Assembly (NCBI GenBank): GCA_037952775.1
Contig: JBANAY010000001.1
Location: forward strand, 2,914,001 to 2,978,000
Direction: 5' to 3'
From: Clonostachys chloroleuca
Taxonomy: Eukaryota; Ascomycota; Sordariomycetes; Hypocreales; Bionectriaceae
Length of the DNA: 64,000 bases
In this document: positions 21,381-32,575 of the stretch, one piece after another
Position numbering within the stretch: position 1 is the first letter of the stretch
Layout: each line of letters starts with the position of its first letter
Position numbers and translations under genes: made by a program
The notes under the pieces: generated by a model
Seen by the model: the letters and a program-made list of their open reading frames with translations, nothing else
Database searches by the model: none
What the model was told of the DNA's origin: nothing

Positions 21381-23634
21381 ATGCATCGAACTGTAGCAGC
21401 GCGATGCTTGAAGCGAAGTCTCAGCGGTAGAACTCTACCGTCGAGTGCCAGGACTCTCGGTTCATACCCTATCACCTCAAGACTATCCTCCACCTCATTG
21501 AGGGCAAAGATCAGACCTCTGGCCTTAGCCACCTCCCCATGCCAAACCCGACAAAGTCATGTAATTGCTTCGCAACATGTGTCTGGAGATCCAGCAGCTC
21601 TGGGTCCCCAAGATTCAGGAAATCTCAATAGGAGACTGCCGATCAATTGCAGTGGTTGTGGAGCGTTCTCCCAAACAAGTGATCCCAAAGAGCTAGGATT
21701 CTTTGATCTCACGAGCAAACGGGTACAAAACTGGCTGCATCCGAAGAAGGATCAAGAGAGAGGGGTCTCGGAAACAGAAGAAGATCAGGTTATATCCGAG
21801 GCGCTGAAGTCTCTAGGCAGCGATCAGCTTGAGGCTCTGGGCTTAGACAGGAGCTCGCTCGTGTCGGAAGAGGCGCAACCCACGAAGCCAGGTACTTACG
21901 CACACTACATGGAAAACATCCGGCTCATTGTTAATGAATGTTCTAGTAAACAATGACAAGCAGCCCGTCTGTGATCGCTGCCATGACCTCACACATCATG
22001 GGGGTTCAGGTGCTGCGGCGGCAGTGCCCATGTTCCACCCCACCGTCGACTCTTTGCGCGAGACGATCGAGGAGTCGCCATTCAAATATAACCACATCTA
22101 CCACGTGATAGATGCCGCTGATTTCCCCATGTCCCTTATCCCTCGCCTCAATGTCCTACTGGGCGACATCCCCTTGCGAACCCGAAACCGTCGGTCGCGC
22201 TCTGCCAAGTACATCAGAGATCGCAAAATCGATTTGAGCTTCATCATCACACGTGGAGACCTTCTTGGGCCAACGAAGGAGAATGTGGACAGGAACATGC
22301 CATATCTCCGAGAGGTGCTGCGAGAGGCTCTTGGTAGAGTAGGCCACCGAATCCGTCTCGGAAATGTTAGTTGTGTCAGCGCGAAACGGGGATGGTGGAC
22401 AAAGAAAGTAAGGGAAGACATATGGTCCCGTGGAGGTGCCAACTGGATGGTCGGCAAAGTCAACGTCGGTAAAAGTCAGCTTTTCGAGGCGGTATACCCG
22501 AAAGGCAGGATAGTCGACCAGGCGGCCCTCAGAGATACGGTTGTGTCAATGTATCCCCGAGATGCTCCCAAGGACCAGGAGATCTTTGAAGATGAGGAGG
22601 AGGATCGTTACAAGAACTTGAATGTCGCCAAGCTCCTCCCTCCAGCCCAGCCTCTCAAGCAGTACCCCGAGATGCCGATGGTGTCATCGCTCCCCGGCAC
22701 CACTGCATCTCCAATTCGGATACCCTTTGGCAACGGGAAAGGAGAGTTGGTTGATCTTCCAGGTCTTGCCCGCGGTGACCTGGAGCTGTTTGTGAAGCCA
22801 GAGCATCGTCAAGGGTTGATCATGAAGAGTCGCATTGTTCCGGAGCAGGTGAATGTCAAACCTGACAACTCCCTGCTCCTTGGTGGCGGGCTCATTCGCA
22901 TCACGCCCCGAACGCCTGGTTTGACGTTCTTAATGTACAACTTTACGCCATTAAAGGAGCATTTGACCAACAATGAGAAGGCAGTGGAATTTCAAAACCA
23001 GACCAGAGTATCTCCTGGAGTGGAAAATATAACCCTTCCGGGTATGGGCGAGAAGATGCAGCATGCTGGAAGCTTCAAATTGCGCTATGATGTGACAAGA
23101 AGAAGAGCCGGCCCCTTGACAAACAAGGATGCAGTTGGGCTGAAGGTGGAACAGCTCCCCTTCCGTGTGCTCTCCCTGGATATTCTTATTGAGGGCGTGG
23201 GATATGTCGAGGTCGTGGCTCAGATGCATGCCAAGGCGCTCGAGCCTCCTAAGAATCGCGACTTCATAACTTCTCGGCCGATTCAAGAATCCGCAAAGCA
23301 GGAGACTTCGAGTAGTGGGCAAAATTCATCTGATGATCCGTTCGAACGGATGATGGAACAACGGCGCGGCTCAGGCAGCGGGCCTCCAGTTGTGCCAAGG
23401 CCGAAAACTAATCTCATGCCGGAGCCAGAGCCAGAGCGGGACCTGTATGAGCCTCCTTGGCCTGTGGTCGATGTCTTTACCCCTGAGGGACGCTTTGTGG
23501 GATCAAGGAAGCCAATTGAGGGATGGCTCAACAACAAGCCGTTATTGAAGGCAAAGCATAAGAGGGGCCGTCCTCGAAGAAGTATGAAGGGACAGAAGAA
23601 GAAAGAAAAGACAGAATTGAGAGCATACGACTAG
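21381..23634 (+). CDS. GEP3: Circularly permuted mitochondrial GTPase Gep3/Mtg3 (YqeH family)
   Basis: YqeH-family GTPases help mature the small mitoribosomal subunit. Two exons, 21381-21891 and 21947-23634, give 732 residues. The N terminus is basic and Ser/Arg-rich (MHRTVAARCLKRSLSGRTL), a likely mitochondrial presequence. A treble-clef zinc finger is split by the intron: NCSGCGAF before it and VCDRCHDL after it. The GTPase motifs come in permuted order: G4-like TRGD, then G5-like SCVSAK, then the P-loop MVGKVNVGKSQL, then the switch II motif VDLPGL. This order is diagnostic of the family. The C-terminal segment is basic. It faces the mitoribosomal protein gene at 20898. Confident call. Confidence 0.9.
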
Positions 23635-24116
23635 GCTTCACGAAGTCGATGCTCATGTTGAAACACGGATTTAATATGTACAAAAGCTGATGACATCACT
23701 TATAGCGCTGGCGTTGATCGACTTCGAATTTTCAAAGCATGTACATCCCTACTTTCTAAATAGAGAAATATAATCAATAGATAGAGGCTTCCAAGATAAT
23801 GCACCATATGTATTGCCAAACTTGCAGTACATGGAAGGACATCAGGGATGATTGGTGATTGCCGACACTGACCGCCCACTATGCCGATGATTGCATGACA
23901 AAGCGTCACCTGCCGCGGACTCATGTTTTTGCCCCTCCAAAATTCATCGATGGAACCCAATACAACAAACAATTCGCCCCAAAACCCATTCTCACCATAG
24001 ATACTCTCGCTTTTCCGTTTGATTGCGATTAATGACTCCATTCTAATACACGCCCCTCAGCTAGACGACCACGACCACGACCAAGTCAACGAGGAACAAG
24101 GATAGACCGCCCCGCC
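23635..24116. other. Intergenic GEP3 / YPI1
   Basis: GEP3 3' region and YPI1 promoter; the minus frame at 23700-24041 shows no motif. Confidence 0.45.
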
Positions 24117-24631
24117 ATGTCTCTCCCGCAACAACGAGCGGCTCCTTCGACATCCGCACCTTCACAAACCTCCACAGCGACACCTCAAACTCAGACCCAG
24201 AACCCCACCAGAATACTGCGTTTGCGCGGTGACGGAACTTCGACGGGGCGATCAGTACAATGGGCCGAGGATGTAGTAGATAACGAAGGTCTAGGGCGCA
24301 AAAGCTCGAAAGGTTGGTCTCCTCTCCTCCACCACCGGGAACCCAGTCATGGCTGACGCCGAATACAGTCTGTTGCATATATCATAAACCGAAGGCTGTC
24401 GACGAGTCCAGCGACGAATCATCATCCGACTCCGATTCCGACTCCTCCTCTGACGAGCCAGACGCAGATCACCGCGGGAAAGGCAAACAACACGACCACG
24501 ACCATCGCCGTTGCGGTAGGAAAGGAAAGCGAGATGGGAAGGGTAACAAGAGAGCGCCAAGTCCCAACGCTTATGAGAAGGTACCTAAACCCAAGCCAAA
24601 GGCAGGTGAACCAAGCGGCAGCAAGCCCTAG
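24117..24631 (+). CDS. YPI1: Type 1 protein phosphatase regulator Ypi1 (inhibitor-3 family)
   Basis: Small, disordered regulator of protein phosphatase 1 (Glc7), related to human PPP1R11. Two exons, 24117-24312 and 24369-24631 (56-nt intron), give 152 residues. Conserved features are RILRLRG, then [21 protein letters not shown] (Val-Gln-Trp forms the RVxF-type PP1 docking site), and, directly after the intron, [20 protein letters not shown], the family hallmark. The C terminus is Ser/Asp-rich then Lys-rich. The gene is short and typical in length. Confident. Confidence 0.93.
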
Positions 24632-24942
24632 CTGTGTTTCACCAGGGTAGAGAGTGTTGTAGTACACCATATTACGCGAAACGAACGATACAATAATATA
24701 CTGGCGTTTCATGGCGGACGGGGGGGATAAAACGAATTACTTTGGTTTTGGTAGCAAACCTTCATCCTGACATTACAGAGCGAAGAGGCAGCATGGCTGA
24801 GAGTTTTGGTTTGTGTGTTTTTGGGGGGTTTTCTTCACCATTGACTTAGCATTGGCTGGATTAATATTTAGATCTTCGATCTGGGTATCTTGAAGTGGTG
24901 AACTGGACGTCTACTTGCAGGACTTCCCTGCGAATAACCCCA
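24632..24942. other. Convergent intergenic YPI1 / GTA3
   Basis: 3' regions of two converging genes; nothing else seen. Confidence 0.45.
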
Positions 24943-25509
24943 TTATCCGGATCCTTCGTCCGCATTCTTCTTGTTGCTCTGGACCACGAAGAACCGACCG
25001 GCCTTCTTGGATGCCGTACTCAGTGGATCCCAATTCTCAGCCTCTGAGTCCAGCTTGGTTCTAACCCTGCGAGACCGTTTGTAATGTCCAACTAATGCCT
25101 CTTCATCGAGTAGCGTCTTTAAGGTGTCCAGGGATATTGTATTTTCCCGCGTGCCCTGCTCTGTCTCGTCGCGGATGGCCCGTAGCGGTTCGACTCCCGT
25201 GGTTTCCACCCGCTGCACCGCCCGCACGAACCGGAGCTGGCTCTGCAGCGTTTCTATCATGGAGTCCTCCTCGGCCTTGTCCCTAGTCGGGGGCAGGGCG
25301 GCCAGGCGGAGGAGGTGGTTGAGCTGTGCCGACGAGATCTTCTCGCTGGGGCTGTCGGCCGAGCCAAGGTGTGAGCGGACTGACCATGAGGGCTTCGAGA
25401 GGATGGTGTGTGCGGTTGAAGGTGGATTGGTCGATGAGGCGCGCTTTGCGATGATTTGGATTCTGAATGCCTGCCGTATGGCGGCTCGGCAGGGTGCGCA
25501 TATAGACAT
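24943..25509 (-). CDS. GTA3: Mitochondrial Glu-tRNA(Gln) amidotransferase subunit Gta3 (GatC-like)
   Basis: Single-exon gene, 188 residues. The N terminus (MSICAPCRAAIRQAFRIQII) is an amphipathic presequence. The centre has SAQLNHLLRLAALP, the GatC-like helix that begins the domain, then MIETLQSQLRFVRAVQRVET and GVEPLRAIRDE, the segment wrapping the GatA-like subunit. The C-terminal KKAGRFFVVQSNKK is characteristic of the fungal Gta3 form. The heterotrimeric enzyme converts Glu-tRNA(Gln) to Gln-tRNA(Gln) for mitochondrial translation. Start chosen at the only upstream Met in frame. Confidence 0.85.
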   Translation of the reverse strand: MSICAPCRAAIRQAFRIQIIAKRASSTNPPSTAHTILSKPSWSVRSHLGSADSPSEKISSAQLNHLLRLAALPPTRDKAEEDSMIETLQSQLRFVRAVQRVETTGVEPLRAIRDETEQGTRENTISLDTLKTLLDEEALVGHYKRSRRVRTKLDSEAENWDPLSTASKKAGRFFVVQSNKKNADEGSG

Positions 25510-26214
25510 TGTGGTACTTGGTTGCCGTCACAGGTTTTTTTAATCCGAATGCTTGCTGGGAGTTCTAGTTCGGGTCTCATTTGAACGTGTGGAAATCAAG
25601 CCGGGTTAGCCTACCCTATACATGGGACCTTCACCTTCTATACAACCTTATCAGGCACATCTCATGAGCTTTCAATGACAAATGTATATCTTCATTTAAT
25701 TCAATTTAATGCGTTCTTAGGATAGGGAGTTTTTTAGGCATCTCTGTGTCATGTCGTTCAATATAGCGATGTTCAGAGCTTGTTTCAATTCACGAGCTAG
25801 GAAGATATTCGTCTAAGTGTGTCTGTTACTATTCACAAGGAAACATGAGTAAATCAAACACAAGCACAACATGGCAGAGTACGGAAGTTATTTGGCGTAG
25901 GGAATACCATTCGCACAAGGAGTTAGATCTCCCACGGGAAATTATCATTGCAACAACACTGCTAAATATAGACTGGTTCTCCGTCAACGACATGAAGCTG
26001 TGACAAAGCCCCACATTGCCACAGCCTTGAGCAGTGTGGCGCAACGTGCTGGCGTCATACCCTATTGGCGGCAGCCTGCAAGTACAAGCTGATTGACATT
26101 CTGGCCAGCCAACCCCATCTGATAGGATTCAAGTAATCGCTAGCAACTACCAACGCGGCGAGCTGTCAACAACAAATCCATTGCCTCTACAACTAATATT
26201 GACGAGTCGCAAAT
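25510..26214. promoter_or_regulatory. Divergent intergenic GTA3 / SEC17
   Basis: 705 bases between outward-facing genes, so it contains both promoters; no particular site stands out. Confidence 0.4.
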
Positions 26215-27348
26215 ATGTCGCAAGATCCTCGTGCCCTTCTCCAAAAGGTCAACCGCTGTCCAAAACCTCGCTGCCCCTCCCCCGCTAGAATAGCCGTAGC
26301 TGACCTCTTATCTCACAGGCCCAGAAGCAGCTGCAAGATGCCGGCAAGGGCTTCAGCTTTTTCGGTGGTCGCGAGGAGAAGTACCAAAATGCCGCAGATG
26401 CGTTCGTCGAAGCTGCGAATGCCTTCAGAATGCAGAGCCAAAGTAAGCCGATGCCTGGACCAGCTCATGCTTCCTTCCCCTCACCCACGTCGGCCAGGAC
26501 CCCAAGCAAGCGTTTTACAACGATGAGGTGATGGATGGCTGACAAGGATTTGATCGATAGGTATTGAGGCCGGAAAAGCATTCGAGCAGGCCGCCGAGGT
26601 TTTCATCAACAACCTGAACGAGCCCGACGATGCAGCAAATGTATACGCCGACGCATTCAAGGCCTATCGCAAAGACGACCCGCAAGCCGCCATCCGCTGC
26701 CTGAACAAGGCCATCGACCGTTACTGCGCCAAGGGCAACTTCCGCCGTGCTGCAACCCACAAGGAAACCGTCGCGGAAATGTACGAGGAGCTGGGGGATG
26801 CCAAGAGTGCTCTTGCTGCTTACGAGGCAGCAGCCACTTGGTTCGAGGGAGACAATGCAAATGCGTAAGTGTGAAGCGAGAAGCTCCAGCGACTGGAAGC
26901 CTAGAATTTGTTAGGGTGCTAACAATCTTGCAGCCTGGCAAACAAGCTCTGGCTCAAGCTGGCAGATTTGGCTGCCCGCGAGGAGGATTACTACAAGGCC
27001 ATCGAGAACTACGAGAAGGTTGCACAGCAATCCATCAACAACAACCTGATGAAGTACAGCGTGAAGGACTACTTCTTGAAGGCAGGAATTTGCCACCTCG
27101 CAACAAAGGATCTGGTCGCCGCCCAACAAGCCCTCGAGCGATACGCTGAGATGGACCCGTCGTTCACGCAGCAGAGGGAGTTCATGCTTCTCAAGGACCT
27201 CGTCGACGCCGTGGAGGCCAAGAGCCAGGATCAGTTCACAGACAAGTTATTCCAGTTTGATCAAATCAACAAACTGGATAACTGGAAGACGACTCTGTTG
27301 GTTCGAGTGAAAAATTCGATTGAGGAACCTGATGACGAGTTTGCTTAG
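26215..27348 (+). CDS. SEC17: Alpha-SNAP, vesicle fusion adaptor Sec17
   Basis: Links SNARE complexes to the Sec18/NSF ATPase for disassembly. Exons are 26215-26247, 26319-26442, 26561-26864 and 26934-27348 (291 residues, the expected length). Motifs in order: MSQDPRALLQ, GFSFFGGREEKYQNAADAFV, the TPR-like solenoid with LNEPDDAANVYADAFKAYRK and AATHKETVAEMYEELGD, then YSVKDYFLKAGICHLATKD, and the acidic C terminus NSIEEPDDEFA. The first donor is GTCAAC rather than GTAAG/GTATG, but the frame and homology demand it. The second intron is 118 nt. Confident. Confidence 0.95.
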
Positions 27349-28367
27349 GTTCCAACTAATGGGCGGATCCTGCGTGAGGTAAGCACGGGACGATGTCTGT
27401 ATGGCATGAGGGAAGGACGCATTTTTATATTTATACGGGAGTTGACATTGGTTCTTTTCTTCTGTTGCGACATCATGATATACCTATGAAATATATGCCT
27501 GGCAACTTAGGGAGTTGGAAACCAGCTTATTAGACAATGAATCCACTCCTCGTTGCAATGCTTCTGTTACAAGCGTGCATGGGTTCAAAATTTTACTTTC
27601 TGATGAGTGCCAGTTCATTCCGTTTACTAGGCTCATGGGGCAGAACTTGGAGGCCTAGCAAATGAAGACTCAACACCCAGCGCTTGGTATGAAATCCGGC
27701 CTCACATGAGAACAGTCTGCTTCTATCGAACTGGCGACTGAAGCCCATTCGTGGTGAAACATGTTGTCATGAGACTTTAGAATATATCGGCCATTAGTAG
27801 ATAGCGTGCATATTTGATGGAGATCTACGTGCATCTTAAGTCTGGGTTTTGTTAAACCGGCGACGTGATGCTGCTTTTTCTTTGGATACCATGAGAAAAC
27901 GCATGTCAAAAACAGGGGATGTAGGCAAAACTATGGTTTTCCTCAACCTCACCAGCACAGAGCCTTGGAAAAGAGGGGTGGAATATAGCGCCTCGAGCAG
28001 CCGACCGCAAAGCTCAAGCCATCAGAAGATGACGAACTAGGCAATCGGAAGATCAGTCAATATTGGACCTGTCGACAAGATGGACACCATAGCAGGTTGG
28101 TGATTCTATAAGTTATCGAGCTGTACAGCAATCGACCCTGACGTAAAGCAGAGGACCGCTGCACACAGATCCGGTTTGTAGAGAAGAAGAAAACAAAACA
28201 AAAATTTGCCTGCAAAGAAAGAAAGTTGTATAGGCTCCCGGGTGGGTCTTGCACGTGATTCGGTGAGGCTGGGTGTGGGTCTTTTCCTGCTGCCTGGGAT
28301 CCGATAGCTTATCTGCACAGACGACAAGTAATTTGCCCGTCATTCTATCAACTACAGGGTCAACGCG
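27349..28367. other. Intergenic SEC17 / SNU66
   Basis: About 1 kb: SEC17 3' region and SNU66 promoter. Short frames are present on both strands, none with motifs. Confidence 0.45.
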
Positions 28368-30324
28368 ATGGACGCCGCAACAATCGAGGAGACGAACCGC
28401 ATCCGGGTCTCGCTGGGCCTGAAGCCCCTGCCGGTCCCGGGAGCAGAGGCACCAGCTTCGACGGCCACCAAAGACGGGGATGATGATGCTCCTAGCACCG
28501 TCGAATCGCGCCAGGCGCAATCCTACGACAACTACAACAAGGTCATGGAGGCAGAGGCCGCGAAGAAGAAGCGAAGAGAGGAACGCCGCCGTAAAAAAGG
28601 CACGAGAGAATGCGCAGCGACTGGCCAAGTTGGAAGGTAAAGGCTTGGGCGAGGAAGACGACAAAGGCGACCTCGACGCGAAATCTTGGTTGTTGGGACA
28701 GAAGAAGCGACAGAAGAAGATTGACAAGGCGCGGAAAATTGAAGAGGAGCTTGCGGCTGCCGAGGCCGAAGCCGCAGCAGCAGTACAATACACATCAAAG
28801 GATCTTGCCGGGATCAAGATTGCCCACGATACATCTACGCTCCTGGATGGTGGGGATCAAATCCTTACTTTGAAGGATACCACAATTGAAGAGAACGAGG
28901 AAGAGGGTGACCAGCTGGAGAACATCGATCTTCGGGAACAGGAGAAACTCTCAGAACGGCTAGATCTGAAGAAGAAGCGACCCGGATATAACCCGAATGA
29001 CGATGAAGATGGTGATACGGGCATCCTTGCACAATACGACGAGGAAATTATGGGAAAGCAAGGGAAATCCTTCACTCTTGGAGAAAATGGAACGATAGGA
29101 GATATTGCTGATATCCTGGACCAGCCAGCACCAACATCCCTTGGCAAGCAAAGTGTTAGTCTAGATGACATTGTTGGCGACGGGCCTATATCCTCGGATT
29201 ACCTTGCGCCATCGGAAATCAAGGTCAAAAAGCCGAAGAAGAAGAAGAACAAATCGAGGCAGAAACAGATTGATAACGAGGATGACATTTTATTCAAGGA
29301 GACTGTGGTCGCCCAGAATGATTCTATGGATATAGACGGAAGCGCACCCACAACCGGCAAGAAAAGGAAGCAGGAGATCGACATAATAGACGACGATGAA
29401 GACCTCCAGGCATCTCTGGCAGCTCAAAGAAAGCTCGCACTAAAGAAACGCAAGAAGACTCGATTCGAAGATCTTGCTAAGCAGCTGAAGGAGCAAGAGG
29501 ACGATTTACTGCAAGACGATACCCAAAATGGAACAGGAATGGTTATCGGCGCAATTTCCGAGTTTGTTTCTGGGCTCACCAAGCATGAGGACGATGAGGA
29601 AGCGGAAGAGAGGAGACAGAAGAGGCGAAAGCAGGCCACCAAAACACCCGAAGCTACTGAAGATCAAGAGATGGAGGATGTTAATGACAAGTCGGTACAA
29701 TTCGATATCCTAGAGCCTGAACCCGTGGGAGAACAGGAGGATGGTACCGGGATTGGAGAAGAGAAGCACATTAGCGACGGAATGGGTGCTGCCCTTTCAC
29801 TCCTCCGTGAACGTGGCCTGATTGAAGAAGCCAGAGGAGAGGATCAAATCAAGCTTGAACGTCAACGTCAAGAATTTCTCCACGGAAAGGCAGTCCTGGA
29901 ACGGAACTTTGAGGAGCAAGCCTTGAGACAACGTGAGTACGACAGACAGCACGCCAAAATGGACAAGATGTCAACCAGAGAGAGGGAGGATTATGCACGA
30001 CACCAGAACCAGCGGCGAGATCACCAACAGGCAAAGAAGATGGTGGACCTTTTCCAATCGACATACAAGCCCACCTTTCAGCTCAAATACACAGACGAGC
30101 ATGGCCGTGAGCTAAATCAGAAGGAGGCTTTCAAGCAACTCAGTCACGAGTTCCACGGCAAGGGCAGCGGCAAGGGGAAGACGGAGAAGCGACTGAAGAA
30201 GATTGCAGATGAGAAACGCCGTGAAGCTCAGAGCATGTTCGACGCTACGCAACACGCAGGAATGAGCATGGCTACATCCCAACAGCTCAAAAAGCGCAAA
30301 GAAGCAGGAGTGCGACTCGGATAG
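28368..30324 (+). CDS. SNU66: U4/U6-U5 tri-snRNP protein Snu66/SART1 (one frame break)
   Basis: Component of the spliceosomal tri-snRNP. Intronless here. The N terminus reads MDAATIEETNRIRVSLGLKP (the SART1 opening). After YDNYNKVMEAEAAKKKR the frame changes at about 28572-28577, and the conserved ARENAQRLAKLEGKGLGEED continues in another frame; removing one base or adding two restores about 650 residues. Later landmarks are SWLLGQKKRQKKIDKARKIE, GIKIAHDTSTL, KKKRPGYNPNDDE, GAALSLLRERGLIEE and, at the C terminus, ELNQKEAFKQLSHEFHGKGS with a Lys-rich end. Very charged composition, typical of the family. The break is probably an indel error near repeated AAG/CGA triplets. Confidence 0.92.
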
Positions 30325-30752
30325 CAGCAGTAAATTTACTTGGAGTTCAGGATTTGCGGTTTTTGGGCAACGCATTGTGGAAAAGGTGCATTTCCCTTCA
30401 TTTTACCATTCTTATTAGCTTTAACCCCTGCTAACAACGACTCCTGGTGGTTCAGATACCCCGGTTTGTACAACTTCTCTCCTGTCGTTCTGTTTTTCTT
30501 TGACGCTGTATTTTTGCCTGCCTCAACCTTTCCGTACCGTAGCCACCTTGAGCGGTATGAGGCCTTCCCCTTAAGGCAATGAGCCCTCTAAAATGTGCCC
30601 CTTTCCTGCGAGAAACCCTTCCTTCCTATTTTGCAATGTGATCGTCACATCGAAGATCAAGTGTATATGCCCTGCCCATTGCTTCCAAGATTCGAATCGT
30701 CAACACAACTGGCGTAGAGCAAGCAATATTAAAGTTGTAGCGTGAGCGAGCA
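30325..30752. other. Convergent intergenic SNU66 / unrecognised gene
   Basis: 3' regions of two converging genes. Nothing supported. Confidence 0.4.
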
Positions 30753-31926
30753 TCACTCTTGGAATAAACTCTGCCCCAATGTGAAGGCACAGTTTATGGT
30801 CGGAGGTGAGCCGTTCTGATTGGGTTTCATCGATTCCTGGATGACACCCTTCGCAGCTGACCTCCACGTCAACCTCCTGGTCGGTATGTTACGGCCCTCC
30901 TCGACACGGAGAGCGATGTTTATGTTTATGTGCCGTGCCTGGCCCTCGTCCCTATCCACCACGACTCGGCCACCGCCCCCCGTGATCACGCCGGTGGTGC
31001 TTTCACCATGAACTTGCCCGGGTCTATCCAACATGTCAACGCTTGGTAGCATCCCCGCCTCATCTGGCGGGTAGGCTGCCTCGTCCATGTCCATCTCTAC
31101 CAACGGCTCCTGCTGCGGCTCAGCCACCTCGATCTCGGCAGCTTCGTAAGTCTTGGCAGCCTCGTCGTCCTTGGCCCCGTCGTCGTCTTTGGCCACCTCG
31201 TCGTCCTTGGCAGCCTCGTCGTCCTTGGCAGCCTCCTTATACATCTTCTCCATAGCCTCCCAACCCTGTTCCACAAGGACCTTGAACTCTGCCCTTGTGC
31301 ACAAGATTACCAGCGGTGTCCGTGCCCGACAGTAGGTCTGCTTGCAGTCTGTATGGTGGTAGAGGAGCTCCACCAAACCCATATGCCAGTCGATCCTGTT
31401 GCTGCTGATCGGCACAGGTCTGTTGCTGTGGTTCGGAACCCACATGACCATCTCTGAACTGGCCTCCCCTGGCCGCCTTTATTGATTCCTGAAACTTCTC
31501 CCACAAGAAATGGGTGGGGTCCACCCAGTCATAGTCCTTAACCCTTGGATCCTCCCATTCCGTCAATGGGCGCATCACCGGATCGCCCCAGGTGGTCACG
31601 AAATGCCATTCCGCGAGCCCGAAGTTGTACTTATCCCCTCTAACGATGTGGGTAGCTGGACAGGTCCAGTCCTTCCCCCACTCGCTCTTATCATCCATCC
31701 TACCGGACGTCTGTGTCTGACAAGGCGGCGGCTCCGCCTCCAACACCTTCTTCCGAAAGGCTATGGCCATCGACCATGCCGAATTGCCCGACATACTGGG
31801 CGCGTTTATCAAAGTGATATTTCTCTCGGTTGTTGGTGGTGATGTTGGTTGTGTTTGTGGGAGGTTCAGGATGGTTGCGTGTTGTGTGTAGGTGTTGGGT
31901 TTTGACAGCCGCGAGGAGGGCGGCAT
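30753..31926 (-). CDS. Unrecognised protein with acidic AAKDDE repeats (one frame break)
   Basis: I do not recognise this gene. Two long overlapping minus-strand frames join sensibly if one base is removed from a GGGG run (31466-31469), giving about 390 residues without an intron. The N-terminal half is rich in Trp and Asp (DKSEWGKDWTCP, LTEWEDPRVKDYDWVDPTHF) and looks folded. The middle has Cys/His (YHHTDCKQTYC) and a helical stretch EFKVLVEQGWEAMEKMYKEA. Then come five or six imperfect copies of a 6-residue repeat (AAKDDE) encoded by an 18-base tandem repeat, and an acidic/basic tail. No signal peptide or membrane span is visible. An in-frame Met at MSGNSAWSM is an alternative start. Possibly a lineage-specific gene. 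Confidence 0.5.
31100..31250. repeat. Imperfect 18-base tandem repeat inside the unrecognised gene
   Basis: Units like GCCTCGTCGTCCTTGGCA recur about six times (plus strand), encoding the AAKDDE repeats on the minus strand. Confidence 0.75.
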
Positions 31927-32575
31927 AATTCACTTGCCCTTGGTGTTTGTGAAACCGCCATGAAGAATTACTACGTCACGGCCTGGCGCTGGTAACGTTG
32001 CACAAGGCATGGAACCAAAGTTAACGTTGACGAGCATTCCCTTGAACACCCAACTACCCAAGTACGTACATAGGTAGCGTACATTCGCCTGGAGCAGCCT
32101 CGTGCCTCTAGATGTTGCTCGCACAGGCACGTCTGCTGTAGCTCATCGAGCTCGTCCCTAGCAACGGCGCCTGTATCACCGTTGCTCCCGCACAGCCGAT
32201 GAAGCTCCCTTAGCAGAGAGCTCCCCCTTAAAGACCACCACCCTAGGTAGCCACATCGGCGCCCAGCACGCACATGCTACGCGCCTCGCCGTCGTCGTAG
32301 CTTGTGAACACGGCCTGGCACTCCCCTATCGATAGGTGCGATACCGTCCTGCCTTTCATGTTCACGTTCACATCCTCGCCTTCGACCCTGTCTATGTTTC
32401 GAAAGCCGTTCAGTTCATCAACTTCTTCATATGAAATGAAATGATGTATTCTTCGACTACAAAATATACCCCCAGAGTCTGTAGATAAATGTACAAATTC
32501 TTGTATGTGTGCTCTATATGAGGAAAACACTACGCCGGTCCTTACTCCGTCCCATAACGCCGATTAAACAAATTT
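31927..32575. other. Intergenic between unrecognised gene and DUF3712 gene
   Basis: Promoter of the unrecognised gene and 3' region of the DUF3712 gene. Minus frames at 31971-32273 and 32243-32530 have no motif. Confidence 0.4.

Noticed and set aside
26499..26530. Possible extra exon (GACCCCAAGCAAGCG...) inside the second SEC17 intron
   Set aside because: Direct joining gives a normal-length alpha-SNAP (MQSQSIEAGKAFEQ); the extra exon would insert residues not expected in the family.
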